From assembly GCA_009392005.1 (NCBI GenBank), contig VFHL01000005.1, positions 62,001 through 126,000 of the forward strand: a DNA stretch of 64,000 nucleotides, given 5' to 3'. Source of the DNA: SAR202 cluster bacterium. GTDB lineage: Bacteria; Chloroflexota; Dehalococcoidia; UBA6926; VFHL01. How positions within the stretch are numbered: position 1 is the first letter of the stretch; each line of letters begins with the position of its first letter. The position numbers and the translations under genes were made by a program. A model generated the notes under the pieces. It worked only from the letters and a program-made list of their open reading frames with translations, ran no database searches and was not told where the DNA came from. This document shows positions 24,688 through 32,266 of this stretch, in pieces.

Positions 24688-24735
24688 GGGCGTGGGCGGT
24701 ATCGTCTTCTAAGGATGGACGTTGCACCCACGCCG
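24688..24735 (+). terminator. Large hairpin after the MaoC pair
   Basis: GGCGTGGG (24689-24696) pairs perfectly with CCCACGCC (24727-24734) across a 30-base loop, followed by GGTTTGTGTCTTT. The position after the MaoC operon fits a terminator, but the long loop and interrupted T-run make it uncertain. Confidence 0.4.
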
Positions 24736-24795
24736 GTTTGTGTCTTTAATCGTGTGGTTACTTTGTAAAGTAGTTGGTTGCTGTTTGATAATTAT

Positions 24796-24870
24796 CGGGG
24801 TGTAGCCCAGCGGTAGGGCGCCTGCTTTGGGAGCAGGAAGTCGGAGGTTCGATCCCTCTCACCCCGACCA
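24796..24870 (+). tRNA. tRNA-Pro (anticodon TGG)
   Basis: The acceptor stem is CGGGGTG (24796-24802) paired with CACCCCG (24860-24866). The anticodon stem CCTGC/GCAGG encloses TTTGGGA, so the anticodon is TGG. The T-loop is GTTCGATCC, and CCA is encoded. It reads CCA and, with wobble, other Pro codons. Confidence 0.95.
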
Positions 24871-24929
24871 CTGCTTTCTGTTACAATGGGCCACGTTAAC
24901 TAGATAACTTAAGGAGCCACTTATTTAGT

Positions 24930-25049
24930 ATGTATTTAATGTTCAGCCTGAATGTGATTAAAGAAGCGATTACTGACTGTTGTTGTCGAAACACGCATAC
25001 TGATATGAGGTGTTCAAACAGTCTTGTGGAGGCAATGCCAATGAAGTAA
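24930..25049 (+). CDS. Possible 39-residue leader peptide with a Cys-Cys-Cys run
   Basis: The frame begins with ATG 24930, 13 bases after AAGGAG, and encodes a peptide with DCCCRN at residues 16-21 and a fourth Cys at residue 28, ending at TAA 25047-25049. It resembles no family. Its interest is position: between a tRNA gene and an intrinsic terminator upstream of a thiol peroxidase. Cys-rich upstream frames are known to control sulfur genes by attenuation in mycobacteria. It may equally be a chance frame, since the ribosome-site spacing is long. Confidence 0.3.
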   Translation: MYLMFSLNVIKEAITDCCCRNTHTDMRCSNSLVEAMPMK

Positions 25050-25083
25050 ACATTAAAAATTTCGTGGCTGGATAGTTTGAATA

Positions 25084-25108
25084 GACCTCGATCGAGGTCT
25101 TTTTTTTT
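25084..25108 (+). terminator. Strong intrinsic terminator 27 bp before the peroxiredoxin start
   Basis: GACCTCGA (25084-25091) and TCGAGGTC (25092-25099) form a perfect 8-bp palindromic stem, which can form a hairpin with a small loop, followed by nine T residues. It is unusually close to the next gene's ribosome binding site (AGGAGG at 25126-25131). Confidence 0.8.
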
Positions 25109-25135
25109 GAAGTTTAGTTTTATTAGGAGGATAAT

Positions 25136-25771
25136 ATGTCTGTCAAACTAGGAGATGAAGCGCCGAATTTTACTGCCAATACGACCGAAGGGGAAATAGA
25201 TTTCCATTCTTGGCTGGGAGAATCTTGGGGGATTCTAATGTCACATCCAGCCGATTTCACACCAGTTTGCACAACCGAGCTTGGCAAAGTTGCCTCGCTA
25301 TCTGATGAATTTGGAAAGAGAAATACTAAGGCCATAGCAATTAGTGTTGATCCTTTAGATAAACATTCTGGGTGGATAGATGACATTAATGAGACACAGA
25401 ACACGCAGGTGAATTTCCCGCTCATAGCTGACCCTGAGCGCCAAATCGCACAGCTTTACGATATGATTCATCCCAATGCTGATAATACCCTGACTGTAAG
25501 GACTTTGTTTGTTATAGGGCCAGATAAGAAGGTTAAATTGAGTCTTACTTATCCAGCGTCCACCGGACGTAATTTTCAAGAAGTATTGAGGGTACTGGAT
25601 TCATTGCAACTTACAGCGAACCATAAGGTTGCGACGCCAGTTGATTGGGAACAAGGCCAGGATTGTGTAGTTCTTCCCGCAATTAAAACAGAAGATATAC
25701 CAGGAATATTCCCGAAGGGACATAAAGAGATTAAACCGTACTTGAGGACAACGCCTCAGCCCAATCTTTGA
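25136..25771 (+). CDS. Peroxiredoxin, 1-Cys (Prx6) type
   Basis: This 211-residue thiol peroxidase reduces H2O2 and organic hydroperoxides. The peroxidatic site is ADFTPVCTTELGK (the PxxxTxxC motif with its Cys). KLIGDEAPNF-like KLGDEAPNF opens the thioredoxin fold. The C-terminal extension has YPASTGRNFQEVLRVLDSLQ and DCVVLPAIK, which fits the long Prx6 group. No resolving Cys of the AhpC type follows at the C-terminus, although a Cys occurs in GQDCVVLP. The ATG at 25136 has an AGGAGG site. A strong terminator lies immediately upstream and another immediately downstream, so the gene is monocistronic and possibly attenuated. Confidence 0.92.
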   Translation: MSVKLGDEAPNFTANTTEGEIDFHSWLGESWGILMSHPADFTPVCTTELGKVASLSDEFGKRNTKAIAISVDPLDKHSGWIDDINETQNTQVNFPLIADPERQIAQLYDMIHPNADNTLTVRTLFVIGPDKKVKLSLTYPASTGRNFQEVLRVLDSLQLTANHKVATPVDWEQGQDCVVLPAIKTEDIPGIFPKGHKEIKPYLRTTPQPNL

Positions 25772-25796
25772 GCATCATTCGCTTTATGTTGATACG

Positions 25797-25830
25797 AAAA
25801 GCCCCCTTGATCTTTTGAAAGGGGGCTTTG
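25797..25830 (+). terminator. Intrinsic terminator after peroxiredoxin
   Basis: AAAAGCCCCCTT, a loop of about nine bases and AAAGGGGGCTTT form a GC-rich stem flanked by A- and T-runs. It can work in both directions, ending the peroxiredoxin transcript on the plus strand. Confidence 0.8.
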
Positions 25831-25889
25831 GTTATTACGAATACGATATACAAGGTCAACTCTCATACCACAATCGCTGCCGCGAATAA

Positions 25890-25994
25890 TCAAGAGAATA
25901 GATTGCCGGTCAACCTAATTAAATTCAAAATGTTGTCAATCTGTGTTAGTAGTATAACCAAAATAATGACAACAGTAACAATTGTCTTTTTCAC
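25890..25994 (-). CDS. Possible 34-residue single-span membrane peptide
   Basis: A GTG-started frame encodes MKKTIVTVVIILVILLTQ and then a short polar tail ending at TGA. A two-lysine N-terminus followed by an unbroken hydrophobic run is typical of tiny membrane proteins. No clear ribosome binding site is seen, and a hydrophobic peptide can arise by chance in AT-rich DNA. It lies directly downstream of a second similar frame (26010-26093) on the same strand. Confidence 0.3.
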   Translation of the reverse strand: MKKTIVTVVIILVILLTQIDNILNLIRLTGNLFS

Positions 25995-26009
25995 AAAGCC
26001 ATCTTTGCT

Positions 26010-26093
26010 TTAAAGCCAACACCTGAAAGCAAATATCAGCAATATTCCATACAAAACACCCCAGATAAGCCATTCCCTACGAATCGTTTTCAT
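26010..26093 (-). CDS. Possible 27-residue single-span membrane peptide
   Basis: ATG 26093 opens a frame encoding MKTIRREWLIWGVLYGILL and a further short hydrophobic tail. It has a positive N-terminus and one predicted span. An ATG at 26105 would add four residues. It is followed after 15 bp by the similar 34-residue frame. It is reported as a candidate only. The region from 25831 to 26165 otherwise shows nothing I can name. Confidence 0.3.
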   Translation of the reverse strand: MKTIRREWLIWGVLYGILLIFAFRCWL

Positions 26094-26165
26094 AGTATGA
26101 ATCATAACATGCGAGATACTACGCTTCTCAAGTAGAAATTACGTGGTGAAATTGTAAAAGGCAGG

Positions 26166-26801
26166 TTATTTTTTCTTGGCGTTGGGGTTCTTAGCACCAC
26201 CCCAAGCGAAATCACTACATAAGTCAACGGCCGCGTCTATCTTGCTTTGTGACGCTAATCCCACTAGATCCTGAACTAATGGCTTCATCTTCGCACGTGC
26301 ATCTACGGTAAAGTCGGGATCTGGCACATTGAATCCTTGGTCTCGCAGGCACTGTGCAAACTCTAACAAGTTGTCTTGTGTTTCAATTGGGTCTTCCTTA
26401 TCAATTTTTCCGGTAAATGTTGTATTTGCCAAAATAGGTACGCATGTATCAAGTGCCTTTCCGCTATCCTTTTTCTGTAAATCAAATCTAGGATCGTGGT
26501 TGAAACTCTCTTTGAGCTTCTCAAAATTTACGGTGCCATCAACATTCAATTCTGGATCAGGGATGTTAAACCCTTTATTTCGCATACACTTTGTAAACTC
26601 AGTGACAACTTCTTCATCTGTTTTTACTTTAGCAGCCCTACCATCCAATCGGCTGTTTGACGGCGACGTGACACCTATTTCCTCGGAATTATCGATCCTC
26701 GCAACTCCGCTATCAGATTCGTTTTTGCGAGAGCACGCAGATAGTGAGAAAAGGATTGCAAGAATGGCGAAGCAAATAATTAGAGATGATGAATATCTCA
26801 T
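26166..26801 (-). CDS. Lipoprotein with two copies of a Cys-(M/L)R-x-(K/Q)GF-(N)-(I/V)PDP domain
   Basis: The 211-residue protein has a signal peptide with a clean lipobox (LFSLSAC), so it should be lipid-anchored. The mature part contains two related modules: EFTKCMRNKGFNIPDPELNVDG and EFAQCLRDQGFNVPDPDFTVDA (each 20 residues or slightly more, separated by about 75). Each is followed by a helix and a second Cys (DTCVPIL and DLCSDFAW), suggesting a disulfide per module. Similar YAxCMRxHGxxxPDP motifs occur in small actinobacterial lipoproteins of unknown function. Function is unknown. The frame is bounded by a Ser/Thr/Asn-rich linker after the lipobox. Confidence 0.75.
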   Translation of the reverse strand: MRYSSSLIICFAILAILFSLSACSRKNESDSGVARIDNSEEIGVTSPSNSRLDGRAAKVKTDEEVVTEFTKCMRNKGFNIPDPELNVDGTVNFEKLKESFNHDPRFDLQKKDSGKALDTCVPILANTTFTGKIDKEDPIETQDNLLEFAQCLRDQGFNVPDPDFTVDARAKMKPLVQDLVGLASQSKIDAAVDLCSDFAWGGAKNPNAKKK

Positions 26802-27063
26802 TATTTCGTTTCTTCCTAATATTTATAATTACACATGGAATAAAGTTTCATGCATCAAGAAAAGTATACAAAATATTCGAAACGAAACGTTTGGTGAGAG
26901 ACAGAGATTTTCATGGGGAGGAACAATCGTTACAATGAAATAGTTAGGAGAAGCGCCAGGTTGTTTTGACGAATACGTTGCTCGTTAAATTGAGATCAAG
27001 GGGTCTGATGTTTGAAAAGATTTGTCCCCTTCCTTCTTTTTAATTTGGCGCCATGATGCAGTC

Positions 27064-27852
27064 ATGAGTTTGAAAGTTTCAGTCGGGTTTTGTACGAATA
27101 AGGGACCTGTTCGGGATTTGAATGAAGATGCTGGTGGTTTCATTAGTGCAAATGAAGCATTGAATGGTGTCGATGGAGTTTTTGTTGTAGCGGATGGGCT
27201 CGGTGGCCATGATGGTGGTGAGGTCGCAAGCAAGATGGCGGTCGAAGTCGTTTTAGATGCGTACCGTAAGGATTCTAGCGATATTGGAACTCTGTTACCC
27301 ATTGAAAAATCGATGGAAAAGGTGATTTATAAGGCGAACAATGATGTCTATGAATTAAGCATGGCCTCGGTTTCTGGGGAGGCCCTACATCGAGATCCTG
27401 ATAGATCAAATATGGGTACAACAGTTACGGTCGCGATTCTTTCGCGTGGCAATATAACAATTGGTCATGTTGGCGATAGCCGCGCGTATCTGAAAAGAAA
27501 AAGAAAGTTGGATTTGCTAACAGAAGACCAGAATCTTGCCGCGGAGCAGCTACGGGAGGGCGTCATTTCTTCGGATGAACTTCCTGATCATCCCTTACGC
27601 AATGTCTTGACCCAAGCGGTTGGTACCACTGAGACAGTGAAGCCGTTTGTGCTGACGAAGAAAATCCAGTCGGGAGATACACTGCTTCTTTGTTCAGATG
27701 GTCTCTATCAGGTAGTAAATGATGCGGTTTTATTGCAAATGATTGGTGGGTCAAAGGAGAGCCAAAAGGTTGCGGATCAACTTGTGCAAAAAGCCATCGA
27801 AAGCGCAACTGCTGATAATGTAACTGCTCTTGTGGCATATATAACCAGTTGA
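27064..27852 (+). CDS. PP2C-family serine/threonine protein phosphatase (PstP/Stp type)
   Basis: This 262-residue phosphatase has all PP2C metal-binding motifs: GPVRDLNEDAG, ADGLGGHDGGEVAS, GHVGDSRAYL, LCSDGLYQVV and ADNVTALV. It dephosphorylates Ser/Thr on proteins using two or more metal ions, usually opposing a Hanks-type kinase. No kinase gene is in the window. ATG 27064 is chosen because the sequence after it matches the usual PP2C N-terminus. The frame is open to a start at 27022 with an unlikely hydrophobic extension. No good ribosome site precedes the ATG. An AAGGGG/CCCCTT hairpin (about 26999-27033) lies just upstream. Confidence 0.9.
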   Translation: MSLKVSVGFCTNKGPVRDLNEDAGGFISANEALNGVDGVFVVADGLGGHDGGEVASKMAVEVVLDAYRKDSSDIGTLLPIEKSMEKVIYKANNDVYELSMASVSGEALHRDPDRSNMGTTVTVAILSRGNITIGHVGDSRAYLKRKRKLDLLTEDQNLAAEQLREGVISSDELPDHPLRNVLTQAVGTTETVKPFVLTKKIQSGDTLLLCSDGLYQVVNDAVLLQMIGGSKESQKVADQLVQKAIESATADNVTALVAYITS

Positions 27853-27886
27853 AGCTGTTTTAATCTAGTCGTTGAAAGGTGCTGTT

Positions 27887-28678
27887 TTAACCACCCAAAT
27901 TCAGGCCTCCATCAACGCTTATTGTTTGGCCCGTGATGTAGTTGCCAGCTTTCGATGCGAGCATGACGGCAAGTAAGCCGATTTCTCGTGGGTGCCCTGC
28001 TCGGTTTAGTGGTGTATGTGTATTTAAGATTGGATCATCTAGGTAATCATCTAAAGTTTGTGGCCATGTATCTGGAAAGAAACCTGGGGCGATGCAGTTT
28101 ACTTGAATATTCGGAGCCCATTCTAATGCCAAACTTTTCGTGAAATTGTTTAAACCTGCCTTTGCGGCATTGTAGGCGCTGTTTCCAGCAGTACCTCGCG
28201 CCCCCCCAAACGATGATATAAAGATCATTTTCCCTGTTTGTTTTTCGAGAAGGTGTGGACCAATAGAACGGGCAAGGTAAAATGCTGAGTTCAAATTGAT
28301 GTCTATAACTGAATGCCAAATTTCATTTGTATACTGCTCTGGGGTGCGATCCTTGTTATCCGCTGAGATTGAACCTTGGATACTATCCCCAAGAGTTGAT
28401 ATCACGATGTCAACGGTTTTCAATGTTTTAATGGTCTCGTTCACTACTGAGTCAATTTGGTGTGGATCCAAAGCGTCACCGGCTAGTCCGACCGCTTTCT
28501 TGCCACGTTGCGAAGCTTCTAGAGTGAGCGCCTGAGTGGATTCTTCAGACAACGAGTTTATGACCATATTGACCCCCGCGTCTGCCAAGGCAATGACGAT
28601 GCCACGGCCGATCCCACGTCCAGCACCTGTGACGAGCGCTGTTTTGCCTTCCAAGTCAAATTCTTTTAGTGCCGGCAT
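27887..28678 (-). CDS. Short-chain dehydrogenase/reductase (SDR, FabG-like)
   Basis: This 263-residue Rossmann enzyme has the cofactor motif TGAGRGIGRG, the catalytic serine segment ISSFGGARG, the Tyr-Lys pair in YNAAKAGLNNF, and the C-terminal SVDGGLN typical of classical SDRs. NAD(P)-dependent oxidation or reduction of an alcohol/ketone is expected; the substrate is unknown. ATG 28678 follows GGAAGG and gives the canonical start before the Rossmann fold. The frame extends to 28747, overlapping the end of the upstream MFS gene, but without need. It is probably in an operon with that transporter (32-bp gap). Confidence 0.85.
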   Translation of the reverse strand: MPALKEFDLEGKTALVTGAGRGIGRGIVIALADAGVNMVINSLSEESTQALTLEASQRGKKAVGLAGDALDPHQIDSVVNETIKTLKTVDIVISTLGDSIQGSISADNKDRTPEQYTNEIWHSVIDINLNSAFYLARSIGPHLLEKQTGKMIFISSFGGARGTAGNSAYNAAKAGLNNFTKSLALEWAPNIQVNCIAPGFFPDTWPQTLDDYLDDPILNTHTPLNRAGHPREIGLLAVMLASKAGNYITGQTISVDGGLNLGG

Positions 28679-28710
28679 GATACCTTCCTTTTTATAAATA
28701 CTGGAATAAT

Positions 28711-29961
28711 CTAGATTTGGCGCATTGCTTTTGAGCGCCACGCCCATATAACGAGGGTTAGGAGTCCAACACTTGCACTTATATTTGTTGAACGTATGGG
28801 CCCAAGTGTCTCGGCTACAAATCCGACAATTAACATTCCGATTGGCAGGGCGCCAATTGCCATGTTTACCATTCCCATCGCACGGCCTCGGATTTCATCC
28901 TTTACCGACAGGAGTATTATTGTTGCCTGCATAGTGCTAAAACCTGCTATTCCAAAGCCTGCCATCATCAGGCTGAGGACAGACAACGGGAAAGAGCGCG
29001 AAAACGAGAAAATTAGCAAATTCATGAATGCGAATATTGAGCCGTATACGTAATAAGCAGAATTCCGGTGAATATGTTTTCTAGATGCAATGAACATAGA
29101 CCCTAATAAAGCACCGGCTCCTTGTGCTCCACCAAGAATTCCCATTAGTGTGGCGTTCACTTCGAGTACATTTTGTGCAAATACAGGAATTAATGGTGTG
29201 TAGGAAAAAAAGAACAAATTGACCAAAACAGTTATCCCCAACGTACCTATGGCTGCACGATTCTTCGCGATATCTTGCATGCCTTCTATAGTATTAGCAA
29301 GAGCTGTCAACAGGCTGAATTTTGTATTGACCGGGTATTTTGAGGGGCTCGTACGGCGGAGTTGCACGAAAGATACCAAGTACAAAAAAATGACTATCAA
29401 ATAAGAACTGCCAGCGCCCGCTGTCCCCAATGGTACAAAATCGACGAGCGCGCCCCCAACCCATGGTCCGATCATCATGGCACCCGTCATACTCATACTT
29501 TCGAGTGCTAAAGCAAAGGGTAAATTTGATCGGTTTACGATGTCTGAGACAAAAGTTCGCCTTGCGGCCATATCTAATGTGTTTGATAAACCTATGAATC
29601 CCGTTAATGCCAAGATATGCCATGCTTGTATAAGGCCAGTAAGGATGAGCATCGTCATGGAGAGGGCGAACGTTAGATTCAGTAAGTGGATTGTGATCAG
29701 AATACGTCGTCGGTCAAAACTATCTGCAATGAGACCACTAAACACTCCTAGAATCAGCATTGGGGCAGACCATGCAACGCCCACCAACTGAGTTTGAAAT
29801 GTGGATTCAGTTAGTTGTAGCACCAAATAACCCGCAATTATCACCCAGATCCAACGGCAAGAATGCCACGCCCAACCTGCAGTCCACAACAATTTATAAT
29901 CTGGTTCATTTAAAACATCGAGAACCGGCCTACGGGCGGTAGCACGTTGGTTTTTCGACAT
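28711..29961 (-). CDS. MFS exporter, EntS/MFS_3 type
   Basis: This 416-residue protein has twelve hydrophobic segments. Motif A reads GLIADSFDRRRILI after the second span, and the MFS_3-typical LRRTSPSKYP loop separates the halves. The N-terminus has LNEPDYKLLW, the usual beginning of this subfamily of exporters (enterobactin EntS and relatives). The substrate is unknown. It is followed by the SDR gene in the same direction. Confidence 0.82.
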   Translation of the reverse strand: MSKNQRATARRPVLDVLNEPDYKLLWTAGWAWHSCRWIWVIIAGYLVLQLTESTFQTQLVGVAWSAPMLILGVFSGLIADSFDRRRILITIHLLNLTFALSMTMLILTGLIQAWHILALTGFIGLSNTLDMAARRTFVSDIVNRSNLPFALALESMSMTGAMMIGPWVGGALVDFVPLGTAGAGSSYLIVIFLYLVSFVQLRRTSPSKYPVNTKFSLLTALANTIEGMQDIAKNRAAIGTLGITVLVNLFFFSYTPLIPVFAQNVLEVNATLMGILGGAQGAGALLGSMFIASRKHIHRNSAYYVYGSIFAFMNLLIFSFSRSFPLSVLSLMMAGFGIAGFSTMQATIILLSVKDEIRGRAMGMVNMAIGALPIGMLIVGFVAETLGPIRSTNISASVGLLTLVIWAWRSKAMRQI

Positions 29962-30141
29962 TAAGTAGTCCTCAAGGGAGCTACTTGTTCTGTACCAAAT
30001 TCAGCCAACGTTCGATGTAAGGCCATTGTTGCAGGTGGTAGCATTATTTTAAATTCAGACTGTTTAGTAGTGAAAATCATTGGAAGCACTTTCCTGAGTG
30101 TTGAAATTCGTAGGAGCTATTATTATAGATAGCGATTATAT

Positions 30142-30576
30142 CTAACCCATAAGATTTTTGATTCCGTTCAGGCCCAAGTAATATCCGTAAATACCAAATC
30201 CGTAAATAGATCCTTCACAACTTGACTGCACCTTCGATGTGACTCCTCGCGAGGTGGGGTTAGACATGTGGATTTCAATCACTGGAATGCTGAGGTTGTT
30301 GATTGTTTCAGGAATCCGACCATCTGATTGTGTATATCCTGCCGGATTTATTAGTGCTGCATCAACTTCATTACTTTCTACTGCTAATAACTGTGTAATA
30401 ATTTCATGTTCAAAGTTTGAATGGAAAATCTCGACAATAATCCTTAAATCCTTAGCGTAGCGATAAATCTCATCATTAATGTCATCTAAAGTCGCATTAC
30501 CAAATAATGCTATTTGATCCTCTGTCTTACCACGCAAGTGCATGTCAGCACCTTGTATTACAAGAACCCTTGTCAT
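30142..30576 (-). CDS. Dehydroquinase type II-like protein with altered active site
   Basis: This 144-residue protein has the type II dehydroquinase fold: RVLVIQGADMHL, SNFEHEIITQLL, ALINPAGYTQSD and VIEIHMSNPTSRG, closing with GFGIYGYYLGL. AroQ dehydrates 3-dehydroquinate in the shikimate pathway using a loop Tyr and Arg and a His. Here the loop reads KTEDQIALFG where AroQ has REPxIYG, so the catalytic Tyr is Phe25 and the loop Arg is absent. NPGAYTH is replaced by NPAGYTQ. The HxSN histidine and the later Arg remain. It is therefore either a non-catalytic or a different-substrate paralog, not a safe aroQ. No other shikimate genes are near. Confidence 0.75.
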   Translation of the reverse strand: MTRVLVIQGADMHLRGKTEDQIALFGNATLDDINDEIYRYAKDLRIIVEIFHSNFEHEIITQLLAVESNEVDAALINPAGYTQSDGRIPETINNLSIPVIEIHMSNPTSRGVTSKVQSSCEGSIYGFGIYGYYLGLNGIKNLMG

Positions 30577-30837
30577 TTTTGGTCCCCCTGATGTTGTAAA
30601 TTTGGTGTAACTTGTATCCTAGAAGACCCTGAATTAAAAAATCGATCGGCTTTAAATGTGTTGCGAACAGGCTTGAGTTACGAAAGAGCGATATAACAAA
30701 ATATAGTCGCTGGCCGACACGGATGCCACCGCATTGTTTTAGCGCCTTAATGCAGCAATTTGAAAGCGATCGGGCTTGAAGCTATCAGCAAAGAACGTAG
30801 ATTGGCATCACCTTTTTAGTGCGCGCTTCCGCAGTTT

Positions 30838-31710
30838 TTATTGCTCATCATCGTCATTATCATCATCATCTTCTAAAGATTCTAGTGATAATGGTTCTTC
30901 CTCATCACTGTCGGAGTCTTCATTATCTTCGTCGTTTTCGCCACCGTCTAACTCAGCGCTTTCATCTTCCATAGCCGCTCTTAATTCGCTTGCTCCGTAT
31001 TCATGTATAAGCGAGTTTTTGGTATAAGCACGAAACCCCTCGGTACGGTAAGAGGGAAATGAAATTTGTCCGATTTGGTTCGGATCTTGATACGTTTCTT
31101 TCAAAATTACCCGTACTTCGTCGGTTGTAACCGTGACGATCCCTGCAGAATATTGGTTCCCGCCCAACATCAGCCTTATAACACGCATAGCAAGTTTGGT
31201 GTCAATGCTGCCAATATATTCTCCACTATGATTTTGCAGTTTCAGCTTGTTCTCTTCCATTATTATTGAGACATTCTCTCCACCTGCAAGACGCTGCAAG
31301 ACGTTCTCTTCCCCTATTTCAGCGAGGGTAGTGACAATTGCTTTCCCTGTTTCTTCAAGGAACAAGCTCGGAATCGGTGCTGTAAGTGGATTTCTCTTTG
31401 GCTTAGTCCGCTTTCTCTTTGGCATCGCCATCAATACCTTCAAATGTTCAAGGTTGCGGCGAGCAATGGGATTGGTTGGCACAAGTTCTTGCGTTTTTTC
31501 AAATGACGCGGTTGCAGCTTCATGATCTCCTAGTTCTAAATGTGCTTTCCCTAGTCGGTTGTGAGAATCTACGTCATCAGGAAAATGCGTGAGGAGATAT
31601 TCATTTGTTTCAATCGCATCACGCCACTTGCCAGTCAATGCTTGGTTAATGGCTTTTTGGGAATATTCCCAGTACATTCGAGCGCGGTTCTCTGTTCCAT
31701 TGTAGGTCAT
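30838..31710 (-). CDS. TPR protein with a strongly acidic C-terminal tail
   Basis: This 290-residue cytoplasmic protein has two or three tetratricopeptide repeats at residues 12-90 (KWRDAIETNEYLLTHFPDD, NRLGKAHLELGDHEAATAS). A basic patch follows at about 95-108 (PKRKRTKPKRN). A middle domain of about 120 residues has alternating strands (SGEYIGSIDTKL, AGIVTVTTDEVRVIL). The C-terminal about 40 residues are nearly all Asp, Glu and Ser. The layout suggests a protein- or nucleic-acid-binding adaptor. Function is unknown. The start at 31710 has AAGGAG-like sequence 8-10 bases upstream. Confidence 0.7.
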   Translation of the reverse strand: MTYNGTENRARMYWEYSQKAINQALTGKWRDAIETNEYLLTHFPDDVDSHNRLGKAHLELGDHEAATASFEKTQELVPTNPIARRNLEHLKVLMAMPKRKRTKPKRNPLTAPIPSLFLEETGKAIVTTLAEIGEENVLQRLAGGENVSIIMEENKLKLQNHSGEYIGSIDTKLAMRVIRLMLGGNQYSAGIVTVTTDEVRVILKETYQDPNQIGQISFPSYRTEGFRAYTKNSLIHEYGASELRAAMEDESAELDGGENDEDNEDSDSDEEEPLSLESLEDDDDNDDDEQ

Positions 31711-31778
31711 CTACAAACTCCTTAGGTTCTTATCAAATAGGCTTATTTTGTATGTGGCGTTTCCAAGCTTTATCAAGA

Positions 31779-32186
31779 TTAATACTTCAAAGGTATCTTT
31801 TTATGCTCGACCATTGTACACATATCCATTACGACGTCGAGTCCTGCATCCCGCGCTATAACAGCAGCCTCGTCATTAATTATACCTTCCTGCATCCAAA
31901 TCATTCCTGCTTTTACTTTGATGGCGTCTTTCGTTATTGGAATAATCGCATTTGGCCGGCGAAAGATGTCAACTATATCAATCTGTTCCTGAACAGACAA
32001 CAAGCTTGCGTGACACTTTTCTCCTAAAACCATTTGGTCAGTCAAGGCAGGATTTACTGGCACAATCTTATACCCAACCGATTGAAGATATTTGCCGACT
32101 TCATGGCTGTCACGGTCAAGGCGATCTGAAAGTCCAACAATTGCGATAACTCTTGCTTCCTCTAATATTTCTAAGTGTCGCAGCAT
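31779..32186 (-). CDS. CoA-binding domain protein (YccU-like)
   Basis: This 135-residue single-domain protein has a Rossmann-type fold: EEARVIAIVGLSDR, HEVGKYLQSVGYKIVPVNP, DIVDIFRRPN and IWMQEGIINDEAA. The final VVMDMCTMVEHKK carries the conserved Cys of the family. Members bind CoA or related nucleotides and have no settled function. No signal or membrane segments are seen. It is read in the same direction as the genes on both sides. Confidence 0.85.
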   Translation of the reverse strand: MLRHLEILEEARVIAIVGLSDRLDRDSHEVGKYLQSVGYKIVPVNPALTDQMVLGEKCHASLLSVQEQIDIVDIFRRPNAIIPITKDAIKVKAGMIWMQEGIINDEAAVIARDAGLDVVMDMCTMVEHKKIPLKY

Positions 32187-32266
32187 TTTTCTCCTTGTTC
32201 CAATAAGTAGATTGCGTGGATTTAAACCCCAACTTCTTTAACAAAAGTAGGCATGTTTAAAAAAAC

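Larger units (their letters stand above)
24882..25108 (+). promoter_or_regulatory. Candidate attenuator leader of the peroxiredoxin gene
   Basis: TACAAT (24882-24887) may serve as a -10, without a convincing -35. A 39-codon frame with three consecutive Cys codons follows, then a perfect terminator hairpin that ends 27 bp before the peroxiredoxin ATG. Because there is almost no room for a promoter between the terminator and the gene, transcription must either read through the terminator or start within it. GGCCACG (24889-24895) and AGCCAC (24915-24920) can each pair with CGTGGCT (25063-25069), and TGAGGT (25006-25011) can pair with the 5' arm of the terminator. These are by-eye pairings, not a computed fold. 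Confidence 0.4.

Noticed and set aside
24882..25108. 6S RNA or other stable RNA between tRNA-Pro and peroxiredoxin
   Set aside because: Closing complementarity GCCACG/CGTGGC is short, no internal bulge or conserved 6S sequence recognised; a peroxiredoxin leader explains the terminator position better.
25828..26013. Plus-strand 61-residue frame after the peroxiredoxin terminator
   Set aside because: It begins in the terminator and has no ribosome site; the residues look like translated AT-rich DNA.
26329..26943. Plus-strand 204-residue frame opposite the lipoprotein
   Set aside because: It is antisense to a gene with a clear lipobox and internal duplication; no family features.
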